Shown here: in pieces, positions 1 through 7,513 of the stretch
Numbering within the stretch: the stretch's first letter is position 1
Layout of the letters: every line of letters starts with the position of its first letter
NCBI GenBank assembly: GCA_023425615.1
Contig: JAFACJ010000228.1
Coordinates: 1-8,373 of the forward strand
DNA length: 8,373 nt
Direction of reading: 5' to 3'
Source of the DNA: Actinomycetes bacterium
GTDB lineage: Bacteria; Actinomycetota; Actinomycetes; Streptosporangiales; Streptosporangiaceae
Notes under the pieces: generated by a model
What the model was told of the DNA's origin: nothing
The model's input: the letters and a program-made list of their open reading frames with translations, nothing else
Databases searched by the model: none
Position numbers and translations under genes: made by a program

Positions 1-893
1 CCGCTCCCGCGCGCCGCGCCCCCGACGTTCCGGTGGAGAACGCGCAGGCGGCTCTGGCGGTGCTGGGAGGCTCGCTGCCGCCCGCCCCCGCGCCCGCGGT
101 CGGTTCTCCCGCCGAGGAGTACGCGCAGCTCAACCAGCGCGCCGCGCGCTACTGCCACGAGGGCCGCTACGCCGACGCGGTGACCGCCGCCGAGCAGGCG
201 GCGCAGGGCCGCGCCGCGCTGCTGGGTCCCGAGCACCCCGACACCCTCAGCAGCCGCAACATCCTCGCGTCGGCGCTGTACCTCGCCGGACGCGCGCAGG
301 AGGCAGAGGGAGTCGCCAGGACCGTCGCGCAGTCACGGGCGCGTGTCTTCGGCCAGGAGAACCCCAAGACGCTGCGGAGCTGGCTGCTGCTCGCCAAAAT
401 CCTCTACACGGTCGGACGCGCCTCCGAGGCGCTGCCGATCGCGGCGGGCGTCGCACGCGACCGCAGCCGTGTCTTCGGACCGGAGAACACCGAGACGCAG
501 GAGGCGCGCAACACCGAAGGCTGGTCGCTGCACGCGCTGGGCCGTCACCCCGAGGCACTGAGCGTCGCTTACGAGACGGCGACGGCACGCGGACGTCTGC
601 TGGGCAACGAGCACCCCGACACGTTGGAGACGCGTCTGCTGCTGGGTCTGACCAACCAGGCTGTCGGCCAGTTCCCCAAGGCGCACGCGATCGCCACCGC
701 GTTGAAACTCGACTGCACGAAAGTTCTCGGCTCCGGCCACCCGCTGACGACACGCGCGGAAGCACTGTGCCAGGTGCTCAACGCTCCCGCGCCCGCACCG
801 CACGTCCCGCACCCCATGGCGATGCCGCACCCTGCGGCTGCACCGGGTTGGCTCGCCCCTCCGCCCCCTCCTCCGGTGCCGTACTACCGGTGA
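1..893 (+). CDS. Tetratricopeptide (kinesin-light-chain type) repeat protein, 5' end outside window
   Basis: The frame is open from position 3 to the TGA at 891-893. A GTG at 33 would give 286 residues, but no Shine-Dalgarno precedes it and the frame continues upstream in proline/alanine-rich codons, so I treat the gene as cut by the window edge. Counting from that GTG, residues about 28-250 are helical TPR repeats. The signature G-x-E-H/N-P-x-T-L recurs at residues 63, 105, 147, 189 and 231, exactly 42 residues apart, which is the spacing of TPR_10/TPR_12 (kinesin-light-chain-like) repeats. Each signature is followed by a helix carrying G-R-x-x-E-A or a close variant. The array is bracketed by Pro/Ala-rich stretches: residues 14-25 and a tail at 251-283 ending in PVPYYR. 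Such repeats act as protein-protein interaction scaffolds. In actinomycetes they are often fused to NB-ARC ATPases or other N-terminal modules, so the missing part may carry the defining domain. No signal peptide or membrane segment is visible. The partner and role are unknown. Only 64 bases separate it from adnA. Confidence 0.8.
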   Translation, partial: APARRAPDVPVENAQAALAVLGGSLPPAPAPAVGSPAEEYAQLNQRAARYCHEGRYADAVTAAEQAAQGRAALLGPEHPDTLSSRNILASALYLAGRAQEAEGVARTVAQSRARVFGQENPKTLRSWLLLAKILYTVGRASEALPIAAGVARDRSRVFGPENTETQEARNTEGWSLHALGRHPEALSVAYETATARGRLLGNEHPDTLETRLLLGLTNQAVGQFPKAHAIATALKLDCTKVLGSGHPLTTRAEALCQVLNAPAPAPHVPHPMAMPHPAAAPGWLAPPPPPPVPYYR

Positions 894-953
894 AAGCGTG
901 AGTGTTTTCTCGTCACAGTGGCCAGAGGAGAGCTGATCTTCCAGAAGAATCTC

Positions 954-959
954 TAGGGT
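954..959 (+). promoter_or_regulatory. Possible -10 element near the adnA start
   Basis: TAGGGT fits the TAnnnT form of actinobacterial -10 boxes and resembles the TAGGCT at 8062-8067. No convincing -35 lies 16-18 bases upstream; the closest is CTGATC at 933-938, only 15 bases away. The hexamer also overlaps the GTG at 958-960. If it is used, transcription would begin near 966 and translation would have to start at GTG 982 or 1000. This is a weak candidate that depends on the unresolved start codon. Confidence 0.22.
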
Positions 960-3900
960 GGTCAGTGCTCCCTATCGACTCGTGCGTCGCGGTGGCGTCG
1001 TGGGTGGCGCGGAGCCTCCCGCGTTGGACGAGCATCAGCGGCGGGTGGTGGAGCACGAAAGCGGACCGCTGTTGGTGCTGGCGGGACCGGGGACGGGCAA
1101 GACGACGACCATCGTGGAGGCCGTCGCCGACAGGATTGCGGTGCGGGACACCGATCCCGAGCGCGTTCTCGTCCTGACGTTCAGCCGCAAGGCCGCCGAG
1201 GAGTTGCGTCACCGCATCACCGGGCGGCTGGGTGCGACGACCAAGTCGCCGCTCGCGTTGACGTTCCACTCGTATGCGTGGGCGTTGCTGCGGCGTCAGG
1301 CGGTGCTGGAGGAGATGGAGCCGCCTCGTCTGCTCACCGGTCCGGAGCAGTTGCTGGAGGTGCGGCGGCTGCTCGCCGGTGAGATCGAGGACGGGGCGCT
1401 CCACTGGCCTGAACGGTTGCGTCCGGCGCTGGCCACCAAGGGCTTCGCCGAGGAAGTGCGTGATTTCGTGTTGCGTGCCGCCGAACGCGGTATCGACGCG
1501 CAGCGCCTCTATGAACTGGGGCGTCTTCAGGGACGTGACGACTGGGTGGCCGTCGCGCACTTCATGTACCGCTACGACCAGCGTTTCGACCTGGATCCGG
1601 TGCCGTCCTATGACTACGCGGAAATCATCCGCGAGGCCGCGGGGCTTCTCGCCTACGACGAGGATGTGCGCCACCGTGAACGCGGTGCCTATGACGTGGT
1701 GTTCGTGGACGAGTACCAGGACACCGACCCCGCGCAGGAACGACTCCTTCAGCAACTCGCGGGGGGTGGAGCAGACCTCATCGCGGTGGGGGATCCCGAC
1801 CAGTCCATCTACGGCTTCCGTGGCGCGGACGTGCGGGGCATCTTGGAGTTCCCCACCCGCTTCCCCCGGTTGGACGGCACGCCCGCGCCGACCGTCTCGC
1901 TGCGGGTGTGTCGCCGGATGAGCCCCGCCCTGGTGGAGGCGTCGCGGCGGATCGCGCGGAGGCTTCCCGGCCCGGCCGAGCACCGCGTGCTCGTCACACC
2001 GCAGGAGGACTCCCGAGAGGCGCCGCAGGAGGAGACGGACAAGTCCTCGCCGGAGGTACGTGTCGTCGTCGCCGACACCGCCAGCCAGGAAGCCGCGCTC
2101 GTCGCCGACGAACTGCGCCGTGCGCATCTGCTGGAAGGCGTCCCGTGGTCGCGTTGCGCGGTGCTGATCCGGGCCATCAACCAGGTTCCGGCGCTGCGAA
2201 GGGCGCTCGCGCAGGCCGGAGTCCCCATCACGGTGTTCGGCGAGGATGTGCCTCTGTACGCGGAACCGGCGGTAAGGCCGCTGATGATGGTGATGCTGGC
2301 CGCCCTCAAACCCGGTTACCTCGACGAGACGGTCGCCGAAGAACTACTGACGGGTCCGCTCGGTGGCGCGGACGCGCTCGGTATGCGGCGTCTGCGCCGC
2401 GCTCTGCGTGACTTGGAGGAGATGGCACGCGGCACCCGCACCGGCAACGAGGTGCTCATCGCCGCTCTCAACGATCCGCGTGAGCTGCTGTTCGTCCACG
2501 AGAAGGTGAAGGCACCCGCCGAACGCGTCGCCGCGCTCATCCGTACGGCGCGGGAGTCGGCCGGCACGGCCGAGGAAGTCCTGTGGGCGATCTGGGAGCA
2601 GTCCGGGCTCGCCGACCGCTGGCTGGCCGACAGCCGGCGCGGCGGTGTGCGAGGCGCCGCCGCCGACCGCGACCTGGACGCGGTGGTGTCGCTGTTCGAC
2701 CGCGCCGCCCGTTTCGTGGACCGGCTGCCGAAGGCGGGCCCCGTGCTGTTCGCCGAGGACCTCGCCGCCCAGGAGATCGCCGGCGACTCCCTGGCCGAGC
2801 GCGCGCCCGAGGGGGAGACCGTCCGGCTCCTCACCGCGCACCGCTCCAAGGGCCTGGAATGGGATGTCGTGGTCGTCACGGGAGTCCAGGAGGGCTTGTG
2901 GCCCGACCTGCGGCTGCGCGGCACGCTCCTGGGCATCGACGAACTCTTGGAAGGCCCCGACGTCCTCGACCCGGTCTCGGGTGCCGCCATCGCGGCCAGG
3001 ATGATGGCCGAGGAGCGCCGCCTGTTCTACGTGGCGGTGACGCGCGCCCGCAAGAGGCTGGTCGTCACGGCCGTAGGGGGCGACGACAGCGAGGACCGTC
3101 CGTCCCGTTTCCTCAACGAACTGCTGCCGGGCGCCATCGAAGAGGCGCGGTTGGACGAGAAGACGCGGTGGCTGTCGATGCCCGCGCTCGTCGCCGACCT
3201 GCGCGCCTCCGTCGCCGACCCGTCGCGTCCCGAGGCGCTGCGCCGCGCCGCGGCCTCCCATCTGGCTCGGCTGGCGCGCGCCGGGGTCCGCGGTGCCCGT
3301 CCGGAGAACTGGTACGCCATCACCGCCCTGTCCGACGACGGTTCGCCGTTCACCGAGGACGAGCAGATCGTCATCTCGCCCTCGCAGGTGGAGACGTTCA
3401 CCACGTGCGGGCTGCGCTGGCTGCTCACCTCGGCCGTCGGCGCGCGCGAGGGAGGCCCCGGCGAATACAGCGTGATGGGCAAGGTGATACACGCGGTGGC
3501 CGAGCTGGCGGGCTCCGTCCCCGAGGTCACCGAGGCGCATCTGGCGGGGCGGCTGGATGAGATCTGGTCGGAACTCGACTTCCGCAGCGCCTGGTACAGC
3601 GAGAAGCAGCGCACGCAGGCCGCCGAGATGGTCGACAAGTTCCTCGGATGGCATCGGGAGAACCCCAACGAGATCGTCGCGCTGGAGGAGTCGTTCAAGG
3701 TCGACCTCGGGCGTGTCGTCATCCGCGGCCGGATCGACCGCGCCGAGCGCGACGCGCACGGCCGCGGCGTCATCATCGACATCAAGACCGGCGGGACGCC
3801 CGTGCCGTCCGACCAGCTCGCCCGCAACCCGCAGCTCGGCGTCTACCAGTACGCGGTGATGCTCGGCGCGTTCGCGCGGCACGGATTGCTGGAGCCCGGC

Positions 3901-4134
3901 GGCGCCAAGCTCGTCCAGGTCGGCAAGGCGGCGTTCACGCGCCGCGCCCGCGAACAGGCGCAGCAGCCGCCCTCGGAGGACTCCGACCCGCTGTGGCCCA
4001 AGAAACTCGTCGAGATCGTCGCGGAAGGCATGTCGTCCCCGGTGTTCGAGGCGCGTGCCGGGGACGACTGTCGCACGTGCCCGGTACAGTCCTGCTGCCC
4101 GGTGCACGAGAACGGCGGTGAGGTGGGCCGGTGA
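958..4134 (+). CDS. adnA: AdnA, ATP-dependent helicase-nuclease subunit with Fe-S cluster
   Basis: AdnA partners AdnB in the actinomycete motor-nuclease that unwinds and resects double-strand-break ends for recombination in the cytoplasm. Its 1058 residues are close to mycobacterial AdnA. SF1A motor motifs in order: Q motif Gln27, Walker A GPGTGKT at 43-49, motif Ia TFSRKAA 74-80, Walker B DEYQDT 251-256, motif III GDPDQSIYGFRG 278-289, motif V TAHRSKGLEW 626-635, motif VI EERRLFYVAVTRAR 685-698. Motif IV is atypical (LRVCRR, 315-320, where UvrD has an N/S-F/Y-R core). The C-terminal RecB-type nuclease shows His845, Asp927, Asp941-Ile-Lys943-Thr-Gly and Gln959/Tyr963. Cys817 with Cys1038, Cys1041 and Cys1047 reproduces the AddB-type C...CxxCxxxxxC iron-sulfur pattern; Cys1046 is an extra cysteine. 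An in-frame TGA at 934-936 limits the start. GTG 958 is the first option (weak AGAAG upstream), with GTG 982 and 1000 as alternatives. The order relative to adnB and the Fe-S cysteines identify it as AdnA rather than AdnB. Confidence 0.95.
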   Translation: MVSAPYRLVRRGGVVGGAEPPALDEHQRRVVEHESGPLLVLAGPGTGKTTTIVEAVADRIAVRDTDPERVLVLTFSRKAAEELRHRITGRLGATTKSPLALTFHSYAWALLRRQAVLEEMEPPRLLTGPEQLLEVRRLLAGEIEDGALHWPERLRPALATKGFAEEVRDFVLRAAERGIDAQRLYELGRLQGRDDWVAVAHFMYRYDQRFDLDPVPSYDYAEIIREAAGLLAYDEDVRHRERGAYDVVFVDEYQDTDPAQERLLQQLAGGGADLIAVGDPDQSIYGFRGADVRGILEFPTRFPRLDGTPAPTVSLRVCRRMSPALVEASRRIARRLPGPAEHRVLVTPQEDSREAPQEETDKSSPEVRVVVADTASQEAALVADELRRAHLLEGVPWSRCAVLIRAINQVPALRRALAQAGVPITVFGEDVPLYAEPAVRPLMMVMLAALKPGYLDETVAEELLTGPLGGADALGMRRLRRALRDLEEMARGTRTGNEVLIAALNDPRELLFVHEKVKAPAERVAALIRTARESAGTAEEVLWAIWEQSGLADRWLADSRRGGVRGAAADRDLDAVVSLFDRAARFVDRLPKAGPVLFAEDLAAQEIAGDSLAERAPEGETVRLLTAHRSKGLEWDVVVVTGVQEGLWPDLRLRGTLLGIDELLEGPDVLDPVSGAAIAARMMAEERRLFYVAVTRARKRLVVTAVGGDDSEDRPSRFLNELLPGAIEEARLDEKTRWLSMPALVADLRASVADPSRPEALRRAAASHLARLARAGVRGARPENWYAITALSDDGSPFTEDEQIVISPSQVETFTTCGLRWLLTSAVGAREGGPGEYSVMGKVIHAVAELAGSVPEVTEAHLAGRLDEIWSELDFRSAWYSEKQRTQAAEMVDKFLGWHRENPNEIVALEESFKVDLGRVVIRGRIDRAERDAHGRGVIIDIKTGGTPVPSDQLARNPQLGVYQYAVMLGAFARHGLLEPGGAKLVQVGKAAFTRRAREQAQQPPSEDSDPLWPKKLVEIVAEGMSSPVFEARAGDDCRTCPVQSCCPVHENGGEVGR
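4120..4126 (+). promoter_or_regulatory. adnB ribosome binding site inside the adnA 3' end
   Basis: GAGGTGG lies 4 bases before the GTG at 4131 and within the last codons of adnA. The adnA stop TGA (4132-4134) overlaps the adnB start in the sequence GTGA, the classic arrangement for translational coupling. This supports 4131 as the adnB start and implies that the two subunits are made in matched amounts from one message. Confidence 0.7.
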
Positions 4135-7100
4135 TATCTCCGGCGGAACTGGCCCGGCGCCTTGGACTGCCCGAGCCGACCCCGGAGCAGGCGGCGGTCA
4201 TTCAGGCACCCCTCGGCCCGATGGCGGTGGTGGCGGGCGCGGGCTCGGGCAAGTCAGAGACGATGGCCGCGCGGGTGGTGTGGCTGGTCGCCAACCGTCT
4301 GGTGCGTCCCGAACGGGTGCTGGGCCTGACGTTCACCCGCAAGGCGGCAGCCGAACTCGCCGCGCGTGTCCGCAAACGCCTGGACGGGCTGCGCGAGCAC
4401 CCCGACCTCATCGAGCCGGAGCTGCTCGACGGCGAGCCGACGGTCTCCACCTACCACTCCTACGCCGCACGCCTGTTCGGTGACCACGCGCTGCGCGAGG
4501 GTCTGGAGCCGACGATGCGGCTCATCTCCCCGGCGGTCGCCTGGCAGATCGCGACGCGTGCCGTGGACTCCTACGACGGCCCGATGGATGAGATCGACTG
4601 GTCTCCGGACACCGTCACGCGCGCCGTCATCGACTTGTCGGGCGACTTGGCGGAGCATCTGCGCACTCCCGAAGACGTAAGGGACGTCGGGAGGTGGCTG
4701 GACGGGCAGTTCGCGCTGCTGGAGAAGCCGATCGCCAAACAGCGTGAGGTGCTCGCCAAGCAGGCGGTACGCGAGCGTTTGCTGCCCATCATCGAGGCGT
4801 ACGCGCAGGCCAAGGCGCGGCGGGAGGTCGTCGACCACGGCGACCAGATGTCGCTGGCCGCGCGTATCGCCTCCCGCCACCCGGAGGTTGCCGCGATCGA
4901 ACGTTCGCGGTACGCGGTGGTGCTGCTGGACGAGTACCAGGACACCAGCCATGCGCAGCTCGTCCTGCTGAAGTCGCTGTTCGGAGGCGGCCATCCGGTG
5001 ACGGCCGTAGGCGACCCGTGCCAGTCCATCTACGGCTGGCGCGGTGCGTCGGCGGGCAACCTTCTGGGCTTCCCGAGTGACTTCCCGATGGCGGACGGCC
5101 CCGCGCCGATGCGGGAGCTGACGCGCAGCTTCCGTAACGGAGAACGGGTCCTGGACGCCGCCGCACGTGTCCAGGCCGAACTGCGCGCCGAGATGAGACG
5201 GGTCTCGCCGCTGCGTCCCGCCGAGTCCAGGATCGGCCGGGGGCGGGTGGAGTGCGCGCTGCTGCCGACCATCGAGGACGAGGCCGAGCGGATCGCCGAG
5301 CGGATCGCGGCGGTTCTGGCCGCCGGAGCCTCCCCGGACGGCGGCGAAGGGGAGGAGCCTCTCAGGTATTCGGACGTCGCGATCCTGGCCAGGAAACGCT
5401 CGCAGTTCACGCTGCTCCGCCAGAAGCTTGAGGAACGCGACATCCCCGTGGAGGTCGTCGGCCTCGGCGGGCTGCTGACCGTCCCGGAAGTGCAGGACAT
5501 CGTCGCCACCTTGCGCGTCATGCACGACCCGACGGCCGGCGCGTCACTGGCCCGGCTGCTGACGGGGCCGCGCTGGAGGATCGGCCCCCGCGACCTGGTG
5601 GCGCTCGGTAGGCGCGCCCGCGAACTCGCCCGCGAGGCGAGGCGTGACATCACCCGCGAGGACGCATCCGAACCGGAAGCCGCCGCGCCCGAGGCCGCCG
5701 ACCCGCTGTCGGAGCTGGTACGGGAGCTGAACGAGGAGCAGGGCAGCCTCGTCGACGCCCTCGACGACCCCGGCGCCTCCGGCGAGTACTCCGAGGAGGG
5801 GTGGCGCCGTCTGGTGCGGCTGCGCGACGAACTGCGCCAGCTCCGCCGCCAGGCCCAGCTTCCGCTGCCCGACCTGGTCGCCGAGATAGAACGGGCGCTC
5901 GGCCTGGACATCGAGGTCGCCGCCCGCACCGGCCTCGACCCGGTCGCCGCCCGCGCCGACCTCGACGCGTTCACCGACGCCGCCATGGCCTTCGCCGGCG
6001 ACCACGAGGACCCCACGCTCGGCGCGTTCCTCGCCTACCTGAGCGCCGCCGAGTCCGAGGAGTTCGGCCTGGAGTCCGGCCGCGTCGGCGAGGGCGACAG
6101 CGTGAAGCTGCTGACCGTCCACGCCTCCAAGGGGCTGGAGTGGCCGGTCGTCGTGGTGCCGGGGCTGGTGTTCACCCCGCAGAAGAACGGCAGGCCCGCC
6201 ACCGGCTCGGTCTTCCCCTCCCGGCCCGCCGGGTCGGGCACCCGCTGGACGGGCAACCCGCGCATGATCCCCTTCCCGCTGCGCGGCGACCGCCGCGACC
6301 TGCCCGAGCTGGCCGGGCTGGACAAGGACGCCCTGACGGCGTTCGAGGAGGCGTGCGCCGACCGCGAGGTGCGCGAGGAGCGGCGGCTGGCGTACGTCGC
6401 CGTCACCCGCGCCAGCCACCTGCTCATCGCGACCGGTTACCGGTGGGGCGCGGCGGCCAGGCCGCTGGGCCCCTCCCCGTTCCTGGAGGAGATCCGCGAG
6501 AGCGCCGACGCCGTCTGGTGCTGGACCGAACCGCCGGGAGAGGACGAGCACAACCCGCTGCTCGCCGAGCCGAAGACCGACACCTGGCCGCTGCCGCCGC
6601 TGGGAGAGGGACCGCTCGTCGAAGGCGCGCGGCTCGTCCGCGACGCCGTCGTCGGCCGTCTCGCGCCCTGGACCCCCACCGACGACCTCACCCCCGAGGA
6701 GAGCGGACGGCTCGTCGCCTGGGCGCGCGATGTCGAACTGCTGCTCGCCGAACGCGACAAGGGCCGTGGTACGGACGGCCTGACCGTCGAACTGCCCGCC
6801 AAGCTGACCGTCACGTCGCTGGTGACGCTCGCCCGCGACCCGGCCGAACTCGCCGCGCGGATCCGCCGCCCCATGCCGCGTCCGCCCGCGCCGTTCGCCC
6901 GCCGTGGCACGTCCTTCCACCGCTGGCTGGAGACGCGCTGGGGCCAGCAGCGGCTGCTGGACCCCGACGACCTGCTCGGCGCCGCCGATGACGAACTGGA
7001 GGACGACGGCTACCTCTTCCGGCTCCAGGAGCGTTTCGAGGCGTCGGAGTGGGCAGACCGCGAACCCCTCGACGTGGAGGTGCCGTTCGAGACGCTCATC

Positions 7101-7406
7101 GGCGACCGCCTGGTGCGCGGACGCATGGACGCGGTCTTCCGCGACGGCGACGGCTACGAGGTCGTCGACTGGAAGACAGGGCAGCCGCCCTCGCCGGAAG
7201 AGGTGCGCCAGGTCGCCGTTCAGCTCGCCGCCTACCGGGTGGCGTGGGCGGCGCTCGCCGACGTTCCGCTGGAACGCGTCAGCGCCGCCTTCCACTACGT
7301 GCGGGCGGGCCGCACCATCCGCCCGGCCGACCTTCTGGACGCCGAGGGGCTGGCAGCCCTGTTCGCCGGGATCCCTCTGGCGAGCGGAGGCCGTGACGCA
7401 CCGTGA
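4131..7406 (+). CDS. adnB: AdnB, ATP-dependent helicase-nuclease subunit
   Basis: This is the second subunit of AdnAB. In mycobacteria AdnB is the dominant ATPase motor and supplies the ATP-dependent nuclease cuts. Its 1091 residues are near the mycobacterial length. Motor motifs: Q motif Gln20, Walker A GAGSGKS 36-42, Ia TFTRKAA 67-73, Walker B DEYQDT 267-272, motif III GDPCQSIYGWRGA 294-306, motif IV TRSFRN 331-336 (close to canonical UvrD, unlike AdnA), motif V TVHASKGLEW 662-671, motif VI EERRLAYVAVTRA 749-761. The C-terminal nuclease has His930, Asp1000, Asp1013-Trp-Lys1015-Thr-Gly and Gln1031/Tyr1035, so both catalytic centres look intact. It has no terminal CxxC cluster, as expected for AdnB. 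An acidic, alanine-rich stretch at about 506-524 falls in the 1B/2B-like insertion region and probably forms a flexible loop. The start GTG overlaps the adnA stop and has a good Shine-Dalgarno. No strong terminator follows: the hairpin at the stop codon has no T tract. Confidence 0.95.
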   Translation: MISPAELARRLGLPEPTPEQAAVIQAPLGPMAVVAGAGSGKSETMAARVVWLVANRLVRPERVLGLTFTRKAAAELAARVRKRLDGLREHPDLIEPELLDGEPTVSTYHSYAARLFGDHALREGLEPTMRLISPAVAWQIATRAVDSYDGPMDEIDWSPDTVTRAVIDLSGDLAEHLRTPEDVRDVGRWLDGQFALLEKPIAKQREVLAKQAVRERLLPIIEAYAQAKARREVVDHGDQMSLAARIASRHPEVAAIERSRYAVVLLDEYQDTSHAQLVLLKSLFGGGHPVTAVGDPCQSIYGWRGASAGNLLGFPSDFPMADGPAPMRELTRSFRNGERVLDAAARVQAELRAEMRRVSPLRPAESRIGRGRVECALLPTIEDEAERIAERIAAVLAAGASPDGGEGEEPLRYSDVAILARKRSQFTLLRQKLEERDIPVEVVGLGGLLTVPEVQDIVATLRVMHDPTAGASLARLLTGPRWRIGPRDLVALGRRARELAREARRDITREDASEPEAAAPEAADPLSELVRELNEEQGSLVDALDDPGASGEYSEEGWRRLVRLRDELRQLRRQAQLPLPDLVAEIERALGLDIEVAARTGLDPVAARADLDAFTDAAMAFAGDHEDPTLGAFLAYLSAAESEEFGLESGRVGEGDSVKLLTVHASKGLEWPVVVVPGLVFTPQKNGRPATGSVFPSRPAGSGTRWTGNPRMIPFPLRGDRRDLPELAGLDKDALTAFEEACADREVREERRLAYVAVTRASHLLIATGYRWGAAARPLGPSPFLEEIRESADAVWCWTEPPGEDEHNPLLAEPKTDTWPLPPLGEGPLVEGARLVRDAVVGRLAPWTPTDDLTPEESGRLVAWARDVELLLAERDKGRGTDGLTVELPAKLTVTSLVTLARDPAELAARIRRPMPRPPAPFARRGTSFHRWLETRWGQQRLLDPDDLLGAADDELEDDGYLFRLQERFEASEWADREPLDVEVPFETLIGDRLVRGRMDAVFRDGDGYEVVDWKTGQPPSPEEVRQVAVQLAAYRVAWAALADVPLERVSAAFHYVRAGRTIRPADLLDAEGLAALFAGIPLASGGRDAP

Positions 7407-7416
7407 GGTACTTCAC
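7403..7416. promoter_or_regulatory. CRP/FNR-family-like palindrome, site 1
   Basis: GTGA-GGTACT-TCAC matches the GTGA-N6-TCAC core of CRP-family operators and has the central TA of the GlxR/Cmr-type actinobacterial consensus. The flanking bases C...G keep the dyad going (CCGTGA/TCACGG). It overlaps the adnB stop codon and lies about 100 bases upstream of the methyltransferase-like gene. Alternatively it could be a small RNA hairpin (6 bp stem, 6-base loop) after adnB, but no T run follows. Confidence 0.45.
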
Positions 7417-7433
7417 GGAGGCCGCGTGCTGAC

Positions 7434-7447
7434 GTGATACTTCTCAC
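7434..7447. promoter_or_regulatory. CRP/FNR-family-like palindrome, site 2
   Basis: GTGA-TACTTC-TCAC is a second exact GTGA-N6-TCAC core. Its centre is 31 bp (three helical turns) from site 1, so the two sites would face the same side of the DNA. It is followed by CGGG, as is the TCAC at 7499-7502. Its place between adnB and the downstream gene suggests control of that gene; the protein that binds is not identifiable from sequence. Confidence 0.45.
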
Positions 7448-7454
7448 CGGGGTC

Positions 7455-7493
7455 TGTTCACAGCCCGTCATACAAGGCATGCTCCAGTGAACA
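7455..7493. repeat. Inverted repeat TGTTCAC ... GTGAACA
   Basis: Perfect 7-base arms at 7455-7461 and 7487-7493 are separated by 25 bases. The left arm overlaps TTCACA (7457-7462), a 5/6 match to a -35 box, and CATGCT at 7479-7484 is a poor -10 candidate 16 bases downstream. The repeat therefore brackets the most plausible promoter position for the methyltransferase-like gene. It could be a pair of operator half-sites or chance. Confidence 0.35.
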
Positions 7494-7503
7494 ACGATTC
7501 ACC

Positions 7504-7509
7504 GGGAGG
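7504..7509 (+). promoter_or_regulatory. Ribosome binding site that sets the methyltransferase start
   Basis: GGGAGG lies 4 bases before GTG 7514 and 10 bases before GTG 7520, and it is downstream of GTG 7487. It therefore argues against the longest reading (from 7487) and for a start at 7514, or possibly 7520. Confidence 0.65.
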
Positions 7510-7513
7510 CTGC

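Noticed and set aside
247..830. Long antisense open frames opposite the TPR gene
   Set aside because: They are Arg/Ser/Ala-rich compositional shadows of a GC-rich gene, with no family resemblance, and the sense strand has clear TPR repeats.
898..916. GTGA...TCAC pair upstream of adnA as another CRP-like site
   Set aside because: The spacer is 11 bases rather than 6 and the inner bases show no further symmetry.
937..959. PafBC/RecA-NDp type damage promoter before adnA
   Set aside because: The bases eight positions upstream of TAGGGT do not resemble the TTGTCRGTG element.
2344..7295. Long open frames antisense to adnA and adnB (up to about 590 codons)
   Set aside because: These are typical of high-GC sequence. 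The sense proteins have all helicase and nuclease motifs, and the antisense products show none.
7401..7418. Terminator hairpin at the end of adnB (CCGTGA/TCACGG)
   Set aside because: The stem is 6 bp with no T tract after it; it is better explained as the first CRP-like palindrome.
7487..7513. Upstream GTG at 7487 as start of the methyltransferase-like gene
   Set aside because: The Shine-Dalgarno GGGAGG lies downstream of it and is spaced for GTG 7514; the added residues show no conserved feature.
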